Shown in pieces: positions 39,826 to 49,500 of a stretch of 64,000 bases of DNA (position 1 is its first letter; each line of letters starts with the position of its first letter). The position numbers and the translations under genes are program-made. The stretch comes from Nitrospira sp. CG24A. GTDB taxonomy: Bacteria > Nitrospirota > Nitrospiria > Nitrospirales > Nitrospiraceae. The notes beneath the pieces were generated by a model. That model did no database searches and was not told the origin of the DNA. It worked only from the letters and a program-made list of their open reading frames with translations. Location of the stretch: assembly GCA_002869925.2 (NCBI GenBank), contig NEWT02000035.1, forward strand, positions 490,667 through 554,666, read 5' to 3'.

Positions 39826-40634
39826 GATTTTTTCTTGCCTGCTGAGGAGGGAGGAGCCGGAGGGCTTTTCTGTGGTGATTCGCTCGCTGGAGCTGTCGAC
39901 GTCGACGGAGGCGTTGACTCTAATGATTTCCTCGTCTCCAAGATCTTGGTCCGAATCGTGGTCTCGCTGGTGAAGGGAGAGTTCGGATAGGCCTTGATCA
40001 GTTCTTGATAGCGAGCCAGCGCCGCATCAGGCCGGGATTGAGATTCTTCCAGCCGCGCCAGTTCAAATAGCGCCTGATCCCGATTCAACGTACCAGGGGT
40101 CTCCAAAATACCGGTGAGGGCCTTCACCGCCTGCTCCCGTTCTCCCTTGTGCAAGTACACATAGGCCAGGCGTTGCTGCACTAACCCAGCCATTGCCGGA
40201 TTCGAACCGTATAAAGAAAGAAAGCGCTGATAGGCCTCAATCGCCGGACCCAACTCATTGGCCTGGACCAACGTATTTCCCAAATGGTACAAGGCGAGAG
40301 GCGCGGAAGCGGTGCGTGGATATTGATCGACGATCTGCCGATACCTCGTGATCGCTTCCTTGCGCGCGTGATCGGCCTTCTGAGGGTCGTTGGCAGAGGG
40401 AGCGGTCAAGAAACGCATGGCCTCTTGCTCAAGGTCTTGGGCTTTCTGCGTCGTCTGGCGGTCGACATACAACACTCCCCCGACCACGGCTGCTGCAAGC
40501 AGCACGACTCCTAGGCCAACGAGCAGGGGGCGGAGATAAGTCCGTGGCCCATGGAGCGTATGATCGACCCAGCTCGATACGTGGGCTTCATCGATCTGAA
40601 GAGTTTTAGGAGGAACCTTGATACGATAGCTCAT
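39822..40634 (-). CDS. Membrane-anchored TPR protein
   Basis: A 270-residue protein. After 35 cytoplasmic residues a single membrane helix (LRPLLVGLGVVLLAAAVVGGVLYV, about 36-59) is followed by TPR units of the YbgF/YfgM type (AITRYRQIVDQYPRTASAPLALYHLG, AIEAYQRFLSLYG, ALARYQELIKAYPNSPF). The C-terminus is Ser/Pro-rich and ends KKKS. The topology resembles YfgM, a chaperone partner of the secretion machinery or BAM, but no specific role is shown by its neighbours. Confidence 0.75.
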   Translation of the reverse strand: MSYRIKVPPKTLQIDEAHVSSWVDHTLHGPRTYLRPLLVGLGVVLLAAAVVGGVLYVDRQTTQKAQDLEQEAMRFLTAPSANDPQKADHARKEAITRYRQIVDQYPRTASAPLALYHLGNTLVQANELGPAIEAYQRFLSLYGSNPAMAGLVQQRLAYVYLHKGEREQAVKALTGILETPGTLNRDQALFELARLEESQSRPDAALARYQELIKAYPNSPFTSETTIRTKILETRKSLESTPPSTSTAPASESPQKSPPAPPSSAGKKKS

Positions 40635-40784
40635 GGATGGATCGTCGGAGAGAGCGGAGACGGTTTCCTCAAGTTGTGTGCGCGCCTTATACTTACTCAG
40701 GATCTCACGATTTTGTCAATGAGGCATCTGCCGGTTGCCTTGTAGAACGTGCGCGTCTCCAATTTTGACGATAGGCCACCATAC

Positions 40785-41945
40785 ATGTTTGAACAACGGC
40801 TCAACGAATTGGCTGCGCGACATCTGACCAGGCGCCTAACTCCGCTCCATTCCGGCGTCGGCCCGGTCGTTGAGATGGCAGGACGCCAGATCCTCCTGCT
40901 CGCCTCAAACGACTATTTGGGACTGGCCACGCACCCGGAAGTCATTCAGTCTGCCATTGAGGCCACACAACGGTTTGGCGTCGGCGCCGGCGCCGCTCGG
41001 TTGGTCTCAGGCTCGTTGCCGCCACATCAGGAGCTCGAGTCGGCCCTGGCGCAGTTCAAAGGGACTGAAGCCGCACTGACGTTTGGCTCAGGCTACCTTG
41101 CGAACATTGGCACGATCCCGGCACTGGTCGAACAAGGCGGATTGATCCTGGCCGATCGCCTGTGCCATGCCAGCCTCATCGACGGCTGCCGTCTCAGCAC
41201 AGCCGACTTCCGTATCTATCGCCACAACGATACCAGCCACCTAAAATCTCTTCTGGTCAAAAGACGCCAGGCACGACGCACACTCATTGTGACCGACGGC
41301 CTGTTCAGTATGGACGGAGACCTCGCCCCGTTGCCTGAACTCAGTCGGTTAGCTCAGGAATATGAGGCTGACCTCTATATTGACGATGCCCACGGCACAG
41401 GCGTGATGGGACCGCACGGACGAGGAACAGCCGAACATTTCGGCATCGAGGCACAGATCCCGTTTCAGATGGGAACCTTAGGCAAAGCCTTCGGCAGCAG
41501 CGGCGCCTACCTTGCTGGAACCTCGATGTTGGTCCGCTACCTCATGAACACGAGCCGGTCTTTCATGTTTACGACAGCCCCTCCCCCAAGCTCGGCCGCT
41601 GCCGCCATCGCGGCGTTGCAAGTCATGCAACGGGAACCTGAACGGCGCGCACGCTTGTGGGCCAACCGTGAACGGTTGTTCTCAGGATTGACTCAGTTGG
41701 GATTCACTCTGTCCCCCAGTGCCAGTCCGATCATGCCGATTCTCGTCGGCAATGCCGACACCGCGCTCTCGTTTGCCGAATCCTTGTTCACGGAAGGCGT
41801 GTACGCCCCGGCGATTCGACCACCGACCGTTCCGGACGCCACCAGCCGCATCCGCGTGACGGTGACCTCCGAACATACCTCCAGCCATATCGACCAGGCC
41901 CTCATCGCGTTTCAACGCGCGGGGGAATCGGCGGGGCTGATCTGA
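40785..41945 (+). CDS. bioF: 8-amino-7-oxononanoate synthase
   Basis: About 386 residues from ATG 40785 (MFEQRLNELAARHL); an upstream GTG at 40749 is unlikely. It is an alpha-oxoamine synthase that joins pimeloyl-ACP or -CoA with alanine using PLP. Blocks: LLASNDYLGLATHP, GVGAGAARLVSGSLPPHQELE, YIDDAHGTGVMGPHGRG, and FQMGTLGKAFGSSGAYLAG with the PLP lysine. No other biotin gene is in the window. Related enzymes (2-amino-3-ketobutyrate ligase) share these motifs, so the biotin role is likely but not certain. Confidence 0.85.
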   Translation: MFEQRLNELAARHLTRRLTPLHSGVGPVVEMAGRQILLLASNDYLGLATHPEVIQSAIEATQRFGVGAGAARLVSGSLPPHQELESALAQFKGTEAALTFGSGYLANIGTIPALVEQGGLILADRLCHASLIDGCRLSTADFRIYRHNDTSHLKSLLVKRRQARRTLIVTDGLFSMDGDLAPLPELSRLAQEYEADLYIDDAHGTGVMGPHGRGTAEHFGIEAQIPFQMGTLGKAFGSSGAYLAGTSMLVRYLMNTSRSFMFTTAPPPSSAAAAIAALQVMQREPERRARLWANRERLFSGLTQLGFTLSPSASPIMPILVGNADTALSFAESLFTEGVYAPAIRPPTVPDATSRIRVTVTSEHTSSHIDQALIAFQRAGESAGLI

Positions 41946-42133
41946 TCGAATTTCTCACCTCTCTGCACTAAACCACCAAAGCATCATTCACGCAGCCGCT
42001 TAGCCCGCATGATTCATGAAGGTTAGGGCTATTTTCTTGCTTTCCCATCACCCTGTGGCATGATGCTCCCAAGTAGTCTTGAAGCTCGGTAGACCATCAT
42101 CTGACTAGTCTCTCTTATCGAGGAGTCCCCTTC

Positions 42134-43192
42134 ATGGATATCTCCAAGCTCCTGACCTTCACGGCTAAGGAGGGTGCGTCAGATTGTCACATCAGCGCCG
42201 GCGAACCACCGATGATCCGGATGAACGGCGATCTGAAGAAACTCGATCATCCTGTCCTGACGACAGAAGAAACACACTCGCTGATCTACGACATGATGAG
42301 CGATACCCAGCGGAAGAATTTTGAGGAAAAACGCGAATGCGATTTTTCCTTTGAATTGGGTGACATCGCCCGATTCCGCGTCAATGTCTTTGTCCAAAGC
42401 CGTGGGCTTGGCGCCGTCTTCCGAAACATTCCCACCCAGATCATTCCCATGGAAAAGCTCGGCATGCCTCCGATCGTGCGACAGCTCTGCGATCGGGAAA
42501 AGGGATTGATCCTTGTCACCGGCCCAACCGGATCAGGCAAATCGACGACGCTGGCCTCCATGGTTGACTATTTGAACAACACCTTCGAAGGACATATCCT
42601 CACGATCGAAGATCCGGTGGAATTCGTCCATAAGTCGAAGAAGTGTCTCGTCAATCAACGGGAGCTGGGCGTCCATACCCTCTCCTTTGCAAATGCGCTG
42701 AGGGCTGCGCTCCGCGAAGACCCGGACATCATCCTCGTGGGCGAAATGCGCGACCTGGAAACCATCCAGCTCGCGTTAACGGCTGCGGAAACGGGCCACT
42801 TGGTGTTTGGCACACTCCATACGTCCAGTGCGCCGAAAACCATCGACCGCATCATCGACGCGTTTCCTCCGAACCAACAGTCCCAGGTCCGCACGCAGCT
42901 CGCCGAAGCGTTGGAAGCGGTCATCACCCAAACCCTCTTGAAGAAAAAAACAGGCGGGAGAGTCGCCGCTCTCGAAATCATGGTCGCCACGACCGCGGTC
43001 AGAAATCTGATTCGCGAGGGGAAGTTGCACCAGATTCCCGGCATCATGCAGGCCAGCCAGAAAGACGGCATGCAAACGATGGACATGGCGTTGACCGAAT
43101 TGGCAACTCGCGGAATCGTCACCAAAGGCGAAGCCCAGTCGCGCAGCATGAACCCCAATCTGTTTGGATCCGCAATGAGCGGCGCGGCGTAA
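42134..43192 (+). CDS. pilT: Twitching-motility ATPase PilT
   Basis: A 352-residue type IV pilus retraction ATPase. It starts with the PAS-like domain (MDISKLLTFTAKEGASDCHIS). Walker A is VTGPTGSGKSTTLASM (about 130), the Asp box ILTIEDPVEFVH, Walker B ALREDPDIILVGEMRD, His box TGHLVFGTLHTSSAPKT, and the C-terminal AIRNLI-type element is TAVRNLIREGK. It powers pilus disassembly at the inner membrane. A second PilT-like gene follows after 29 bases. Confidence 0.93.
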   Translation: MDISKLLTFTAKEGASDCHISAGEPPMIRMNGDLKKLDHPVLTTEETHSLIYDMMSDTQRKNFEEKRECDFSFELGDIARFRVNVFVQSRGLGAVFRNIPTQIIPMEKLGMPPIVRQLCDREKGLILVTGPTGSGKSTTLASMVDYLNNTFEGHILTIEDPVEFVHKSKKCLVNQRELGVHTLSFANALRAALREDPDIILVGEMRDLETIQLALTAAETGHLVFGTLHTSSAPKTIDRIIDAFPPNQQSQVRTQLAEALEAVITQTLLKKKTGGRVAALEIMVATTAVRNLIREGKLHQIPGIMQASQKDGMQTMDMALTELATRGIVTKGEAQSRSMNPNLFGSAMSGAA

Positions 43193-43221
43193 CGTACCTG
43201 ACAGGACGCACGGGGGCAGCA

Positions 43222-44397
43222 ATGGATGTTCGCAGTCTCTTAAAAGTCATGGTGGATCAGGAAGCCTCAGACCTGTACCTCACCGTCGATTCGGCTCCCG
43301 CCTATCGCGTCCACGGTTCAACACAGCAAACCGACACGCCACCGTTTACCAACGAACAGCTCGAAGCCCTTGCGCTTGCGCTGATGCGCGGCCAGCAGCG
43401 TGGGGAATTCGAGGAGAAAATGGAAATGAACCTGGCTCTCTACTACAAGGAGCTCGGCCGTTTCCGTGTCAATATTTTTCGGCAGCGAGGGAACGTCGGC
43501 TTGGTCTTTCGGCATATCAAAGCCGAGATCCAGACCGTCGAGCAGCTCGGCTTGCCTCTCATCGTCAAAGATATCGCCATGACGAAGCGCGGGCTGGTGC
43601 TGGTAGTCGGAGCCACCGGTTCCGGAAAGTCCACCACTCTTGCCGCCATGATCGATCACCGCAATTCCGTCCATCCCGGTCATATCGTGACGGTGGAAGA
43701 TCCCATCGAGTTCGTCCACAATCATAAGCGGTCGCTCGTCACTCAACGAGAAGTGGGCTTCGACACACTCTCATTTCAAAATGCGCTGAAGAATACCCTC
43801 CGGCAGGCGCCAGATGTGATTCTGATCGGCGAAGTCCGGGACACGGAAACGATGGAAGCGGCGATCACCTTTGCGGAAACCGGACACCTGTGTATCGCCA
43901 CCCTCCACTCGAACAACGCGAACCAGGCCATCGAACGTATTATGAATTTTTTTCCGGTGGAACGGCACGCGCAAATCTATCTCCAATTATCGCTCAATCT
44001 TCGTGCCATCATCTCGCAGCGGCTCGTGCCATCTGTAGACGGAAAGCGGGCTCCCGCGCTGGAAATCATGCTCGATACGCCCCGCGTCAAGGATCTCATC
44101 AAGAAGGCCGAGATTGATTTGCTCAAAGAGGCGATGGAACAAGGGGTCGAGGAAGGGTGCCAGACATTCGACCATGTCCTATTCCAACTCTATAAGGCAG
44201 AGCGAATTTCACTCGAACAAGCCTTGATCAATGCCGACAGCGCCAATAATCTCCGACTCAAAATCAAGCTTGAGGGCCTCAGGGGAGACGATGCGATCAG
44301 CGCACTTCTCGACAAGAAATCAGGCGAATCCAGCACCGGAGCCTTCAAGATCCAGGGAGGGCCACAGGGCAATGTGACCCCTCTGCGCAAGCGATAG
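43222..44397 (+). CDS. pilU: PilU-type pilus retraction ATPase
   Basis: A 391-residue PilT paralogue starting MDVRSLLKVMVDQEASDLYLTVDS at 43222; the same frame is open back to 42643 inside pilT, but that part is antisense-free noise. Walker A is VVGATGSGKSTTLAAMIDHRN, the Asp box VTVEDPIEFVHNHKRSLVTQREVG, Walker B TLRQAPDVILIGEVRD, His box CIATLHSNNANQAIERI. It helps PilT retract pili under load. The C-terminal 50 residues are longer than in PilT, as in other PilU proteins. Confidence 0.88.
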   Translation: MDVRSLLKVMVDQEASDLYLTVDSAPAYRVHGSTQQTDTPPFTNEQLEALALALMRGQQRGEFEEKMEMNLALYYKELGRFRVNIFRQRGNVGLVFRHIKAEIQTVEQLGLPLIVKDIAMTKRGLVLVVGATGSGKSTTLAAMIDHRNSVHPGHIVTVEDPIEFVHNHKRSLVTQREVGFDTLSFQNALKNTLRQAPDVILIGEVRDTETMEAAITFAETGHLCIATLHSNNANQAIERIMNFFPVERHAQIYLQLSLNLRAIISQRLVPSVDGKRAPALEIMLDTPRVKDLIKKAEIDLLKEAMEQGVEEGCQTFDHVLFQLYKAERISLEQALINADSANNLRLKIKLEGLRGDDAISALLDKKSGESSTGAFKIQGGPQGNVTPLRKR

Positions 44398-44443
44398 TCG
44401 CTCACCGCACCACCCTCGCACTTCCTGACCAATCCGACAAAGA

Positions 44444-44932
44444 TCACCGCGCGTCCTGTGCTGTACGACCTCCTTGTCGCTCAAGATACGAAGCGATCTT
44501 CTCCAGCGCAAGCGCACTGAGTTTCGCGCCATACCAGGTCGGCATCGTCCCCGCTGGATAGCCCGGCACGACGAACAGCCCCGGTTCGATGACCGACTCG
44601 ACCACGTACTCGTGCACCGTTTTTGCCTGACCCCGGTATGCCGGATCAGCCAACCGCGCAGGCCCCGTGGTCCCCAATACAAGAGGCGGTCCTACGCGTC
44701 CATTCGCCCCCGAAATACCTGGAACCACGTGGCACACCGGACAGCCGGCCTTTGTAAAGATCTCTGGAATCGGCTCATCGCCCGTCACCAACGACACCAT
44801 ATCAGCAGTCAGTGCAACGGGAGATGTAACAGGCGGCGGCGTGACTGGCGAGGGAGTGAGGGAACGGAGAGCGAACACTGTCCCCAGTAATAGCGCAACC
44901 ACGATGAGCGGCGTAATAGATCGTTCAACCAT
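44444..44932 (-). CDS. Small membrane-anchored c-type cytochrome
   Basis: About 162 residues starting MVERSITPLIVVALLLGTVFAL, one membrane helix that anchors the protein with the rest in the periplasm. A single haem motif AGCPVCHVVPGISGA is followed by GPPLVLGTTGPARLA and the probable Met ligand in AGTMPTWYGAKLS. It carries electrons; the partner is not identifiable here. A frame extension to 44944 is possible. Convergent with pilU, with stops about 46 bases apart. Confidence 0.82.
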   Translation of the reverse strand: MVERSITPLIVVALLLGTVFALRSLTPSPVTPPPVTSPVALTADMVSLVTGDEPIPEIFTKAGCPVCHVVPGISGANGRVGPPLVLGTTGPARLADPAYRGQAKTVHEYVVESVIEPGLFVVPGYPAGTMPTWYGAKLSALALEKIASYLERQGGRTAQDAR

Positions 44933-45052
44933 AGAACCGGCCACAGAAACAGTTCAGCAGGGTTGTCATGCGACACAACACCATGGCCGGCTGAGCCTGA
45001 CCCTCTATCATAGGGCTGATATCCTCGAGCCTGCGCCAACGGCCGGCGTCAC

Positions 45053-45922
45053 TCACTTCAGCCTATCCATCGCGCAGCGAAATCCGATCGTCCGATCCTC
45101 GAAATTCGGGTCCGCTGAAAACCGTGCCGTCGCCCGCAGCGCAGACAGAACATCCGCCCACGACCCTCCTCGCAGGACACGCTTCTCACCAGTCAGAGGG
45201 CCGGATGGGTCCTCTCGAGATTTTTGTGATAATAATTCCGGTCATACCAGTCAGCCACCCACTCTGCGGCATTCCCCGCCATGTGAGCGGCGCCAAACGG
45301 GCTTTTCCCACCCTCCCTCAATCCATGCCGCACACTCATACCCGCGAGACCACCTGTGACCGCCATTAACGTGATCGCTTCACTGACCCATATACCTCGA
45401 TTATCGTTTGCAATATCGACGAACGGCTGCATCTCTCCCCACGGATACCGACGCCCGTCCGTCCCCCGAGCCACCTTCTCCCACTCAGCCTCCGTCGGAA
45501 GGCGCTTCCCGACCCATCGACAATAAGCAGCCGCCGATTCCCATCGCATCCCGATTGCCGACCGATCTCCCACCGACGTCGAGGCCTCATCGTCCCATGT
45601 CGGAGGCGCATCATATTTCCCTTCTTCCAGAAATTTCCGATAGAGGCTGAGGGTGACTTCATACCGGTCGGTGAATAGGCATCAAGCGTCACGGTATGTG
45701 CAAATCGCTCATTGTGTGGACCGTCATCACTCCCCATCGTGAAAGGGCCAGCAAGGATCATCACCATCGGTGCGCCATTCAACTCCTCGACTAGCCTCGA
45801 CCGACAAAGACCGGCCCGACTTTTGAAGGCTGTGGCTCTGTCGCGCCCAGACAGGTTGCCCCTGTCATTACGCTCATCGAGATCCACAATATTGTCTGTT
45901 GTACACCCATTGCCGTCGCCAT
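45053..45922 (-). pseudogene. Formylglycine-generating-enzyme-like (SUMF1) protein gene with three frameshifts
   Basis: Pieces in order on the minus strand: a signal-like start (MGVQQTILWISMSVMTGATC), a frame change near 45800, PMVMILAGPFTMGSDDGPHNERFAHTV, a second change near 45680, EVTLSLYRKFLEEGKYD to GKRLPTEAEWEKVARG and GNAAEWVADWYDRNYYHK, a third change near 45210, then RVLRGGSW and DRTIGFRCAMDRLK before the stop. All core SUMF1 motifs survive, but no single frame does. Members either make formylglycine on sulfatases or act as substrate-binding modules in other oxygenase-like proteins. A recent pseudogene or sequencing errors would both fit. Confidence 0.75.
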
Positions 45923-46528
45923 TGCTGGCCAGTGTATCCAGCGCACACGATAAACTCAACGGAATCAAAAGACTGAAACGGCGAGTCGGATATGAAGAAA
46001 TAACAAATGGAACTGGTGTTCAAATAGTAGATGGGTATAGATGACCTGCTCCTCAGAGAACTGTGACCACGCTAAGCAGTCACGGGCTAGTTCGTTTGAA
46101 TTATCGAGAGCTTGAACACTCCCAATTCACTGCTGCGATGAAGCGGTCGTCATAGAAAAACCGACCCGACCTTGTTGTCGCTCATCATTAAATACCGACA
46201 ACCTCGAATTACACTCTGCTGCGATGTCCCCTCTTATGGGTGATTGTCACTACGCAGCCATTTGTACAGAATGCGCCCGTGTGTGGCTCACCATGTGAAG
46301 TGGCAAAAGGTCTTGGAAGAGCCCGCTTCAGCTCTGTTGTGTCTACCCTAATGAGGACAGTTGCTCAACGACGCGCTTCTGCAACTCAGAGACCTGACCA
46401 CCTCCCTGAGCTAGAAAGGGAACTGGAGAGACACACGTCATTTTCTTGTAGTGTATTTGCATTCCCATTTCGATGATGTGGGGGTTCGAACCGCGCATGG
46501 TTACCCAATCTTTTTACTAAGGTGCAGA
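45923..46528. other. Gene-free stretch
   Basis: About 600 bases between the SUMF1-like pseudogene and the dehydrogenase gene. I see no coding, tRNA or clear repeat in it; a short T-loop-like sequence near 46480 is not part of a tRNA. It should hold the promoter of the dehydrogenase gene, but I cannot point to it. Confidence 0.4.
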
Positions 46529-49500
46529 ATGAGAAAGTTTAAAAATCTAGTTCTTCTTTGGGTTGGAGCCTGTACCGCATTAACTTATCTCCTCAGTCCA
46601 ACGCTTGCCGTCGTAGAAGGTGCAACCTTGCCGGCGGGGTTTTCAGAATCCGTCGTTTTCTCCGGCTTGACCGAGCCGACCGCTGTCCGATTTTCTCCAG
46701 ATGGCCGGGTCTTTGTCGCGGAAAAAAGTGGACTCGTCAAGGTCTTTGATTCTCTCTCCGACACCACGCCCACAGTGTTTCATGACTTGCGGACGAATGT
46801 GCATAACTTTTGGGATCGAGGATTGATGGGACTCGAACTACACCCTAACTTTCCAACCATTCCTTATGTCTACGTCTTGTATACCTATGACAAAGATCCT
46901 AATAATGCCCAAGTGCCCCGCTGGGGCACCCCTGGAGCTACCTCCGATGGTTGTCCCACGCCTCCCGGCGCCACCACCGACGGATGCGTAGTAAGTGGCC
47001 GGTTGTCTCAGATTGAGATGTCCTCCGGCAGCAATGTCTCGACGGGAACAGAAATAGCCTTGGTCGAAGGGTGGGGCCAACAGTTTCCCAGTCACTCGAT
47101 GGACACCGTCATGTTTGGCCCAGACGGGGCACTGTATGCCTCGGCAGGGGATGGGGCTCACTTTTCCTTTGCTGATTACGGCCAGGCTGGGAATCCGTTA
47201 GGAGATCCGCCGATCGGCATTGGGGGCGTGCAGACCCCGCCCACGGCCGAAGGGGGCGCAACGAGAACACAAAGTCTACGCCGCGTCAGTGGACCGGCCG
47301 TCTTAAACGGTACCATCATCCGGGTGGATCCGTTCACGGGTGCGGCCATGCCCGATAATCCCCTTTTTTCCAGTCCAGACCCCAACGCCCGCCGCATTGT
47401 CGGCTACGGGTTCCGCAATCCCTTTCGGTTTACATTCCGACCCGGCACCAATGACGTGTGGATCGGGGACGTGGGGTGGAGCAGCTGGGAAGAGATTGAC
47501 CGAATCCCCAATCCCCTCACTGCCCCCGTGCGCAACTTCGGCTGGCCCTGCTATGAAGGCCCCAACCGTCAGGCAAGTTACGACGCGATTGACCTGAACA
47601 TCTGCGAGACCCTCTATGCCCAGGCTGGGGGGCACACCGCTCCCTACTTTGCCTACAACCACGGTCAGCCCCTAGTGGCGGGAGACACCTGCCGCTCCGC
47701 TGGTTTCGGCTCGGCCATCACGGGCCTGGCGTTCAACCAAGGGGGTAGCTATCCCGCCACCTATCAGGGGGCGCTGTTCTTTGCCGACCGGTCCCGCAGG
47801 TGTATTTCGAGCATGTTTGCCGGGGCGAACGGCTTGCCCGATCCGGCGACCCGCGCCACGTTTGCGGCGGACGCCGCGTATCCCGTCGACCTGCAAATTG
47901 GCCCAGGGGGCGATGTGTTCTATGTGGACTTCGACGGCGGGACCATCCGACGCATCCAGTACACCAGCGGCAATCAAGCCCCGAATGTCGTCATTCAGGC
48001 CACGCCGCTGGCTGGGCCACTCCCTCTTAACGTTACCTTTGATGGGAGCGCCTCAAGCGATCCGAATATCGGCGATACCCTGACGTATTCCTGGGACCTG
48101 AACGGCGACGGAACTTTCGGTGATGCCACGACCGTGCAAACCTCCCGCCAATACACACAGGCAAATCTCTACAACGTGCAGCTTAAAGTAACCGACAATC
48201 ATGGAGCATCGAACATCGAAAGCATCTCGATCAAGGCAGGGGGCCCCACAGCATTTATTGATACGCCGGCTGCGAGCACTCAATGGCAAGTGGGCCAATC
48301 GCTGACCCTCTCCGGCCACGCCACTTCTCCGGGCCAGAGTACGTTCCCCCCCTCGGCGTTTTCGTGGGAAATTATCATGCATCATTGCCCGTCGAACTGT
48401 CACACGCACCCCATTCAGACTTTCTCCGGTGTCACGACGGCATCCTTTTCAGCGCCTGATCATGAATACCCTTCGCACCTTGAGATCAAACTGACCGTGA
48501 CGGATGCTGCGGGCTTGAAAGACACCAAGAGCGTCCTCCTTAATCCACAAACGGTCACATTGAACTTTGCATCCACACCTTCGGGCTTGGAGCTGGTTGT
48601 TGGCAGCAGTAACGATCCCACCCCCTTTACAAAAACCGTCATTCAGGGATCCAAGAACTCCGTCAGTGCCGCCACCCCCCAAACCATGGGAGCAACCACC
48701 TATCACTTTCTCTCCTGGTCCGATGGAGGCAACCAATCGCACCTCATTACTGGGTCTGCTTCTGCCTCCTATACGGCAACATACAGCCTCACCGCCGACA
48801 ATACCCAGCCAACGATGCCGAGCAGTCTCACGGGCAATGTGGTCAACGGGACACAGAGCAACCTCAGTTGGCCCGTCTCGACCGATAATGTCGGCGTGAC
48901 CGGCTACGAACTGGAGCGCTGCCAAGGGGTCGGCTGCGCCAATTTCACATTGATCGCCACCCCCACCACGTCCAGCTATACCGACACCGGCTTAACCCCC
49001 GGCGTCAGTTACAGTTATCGGGTGCGGGCTCGGGATGCCGTGGGCAATTTCAGCACCTATTCGCCCATCTTCACGAATGCCACACTCCCACCCACCAATG
49101 GCCGAGCGATATTGTTTACCGACCCCTTCAATCGGACCGACAACGCCGACCTCGGAACGGCCTATACCGATTCCTATACCGGCTTCACCACCGGCCGAAT
49201 TCTCTCGCAACGGCTCGTGCCATCAGCCCTGGGGACGGCCACCGTAGAGCAGTATACCGGTGTCGCGACCCCAAATAATCAATGGAGTGAAGTCACGATC
49301 GGGGCGCTGGCCGGTGGGGTGGCGACACAAGTGGGGACCCATGTCCGGTTGACCAACCCCACCACCTATAGCGGCTACCGCTGTTTTGCCGCCATCAACC
49401 AAACGAATAAAGCCGGTATTCGGCGGGTCAATGGGGGAACCCTCACGACGTTGGGAACCAATGACACCACGACGATCTGGGGAGCAGGGGATACCCTCCG

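Noticed and set aside
42643-43221. Long N-terminal extension of the pilU frame inside pilT
   Set aside because: The extension is an out-of-frame reading of pilT with low-complexity Arg/His content; PilU homology starts at 43222.
46470-46510. tRNA-like T-loop sequence GGTTCGAACC
   Set aside because: No acceptor, D or anticodon stems fit around it; it is a chance palindrome.
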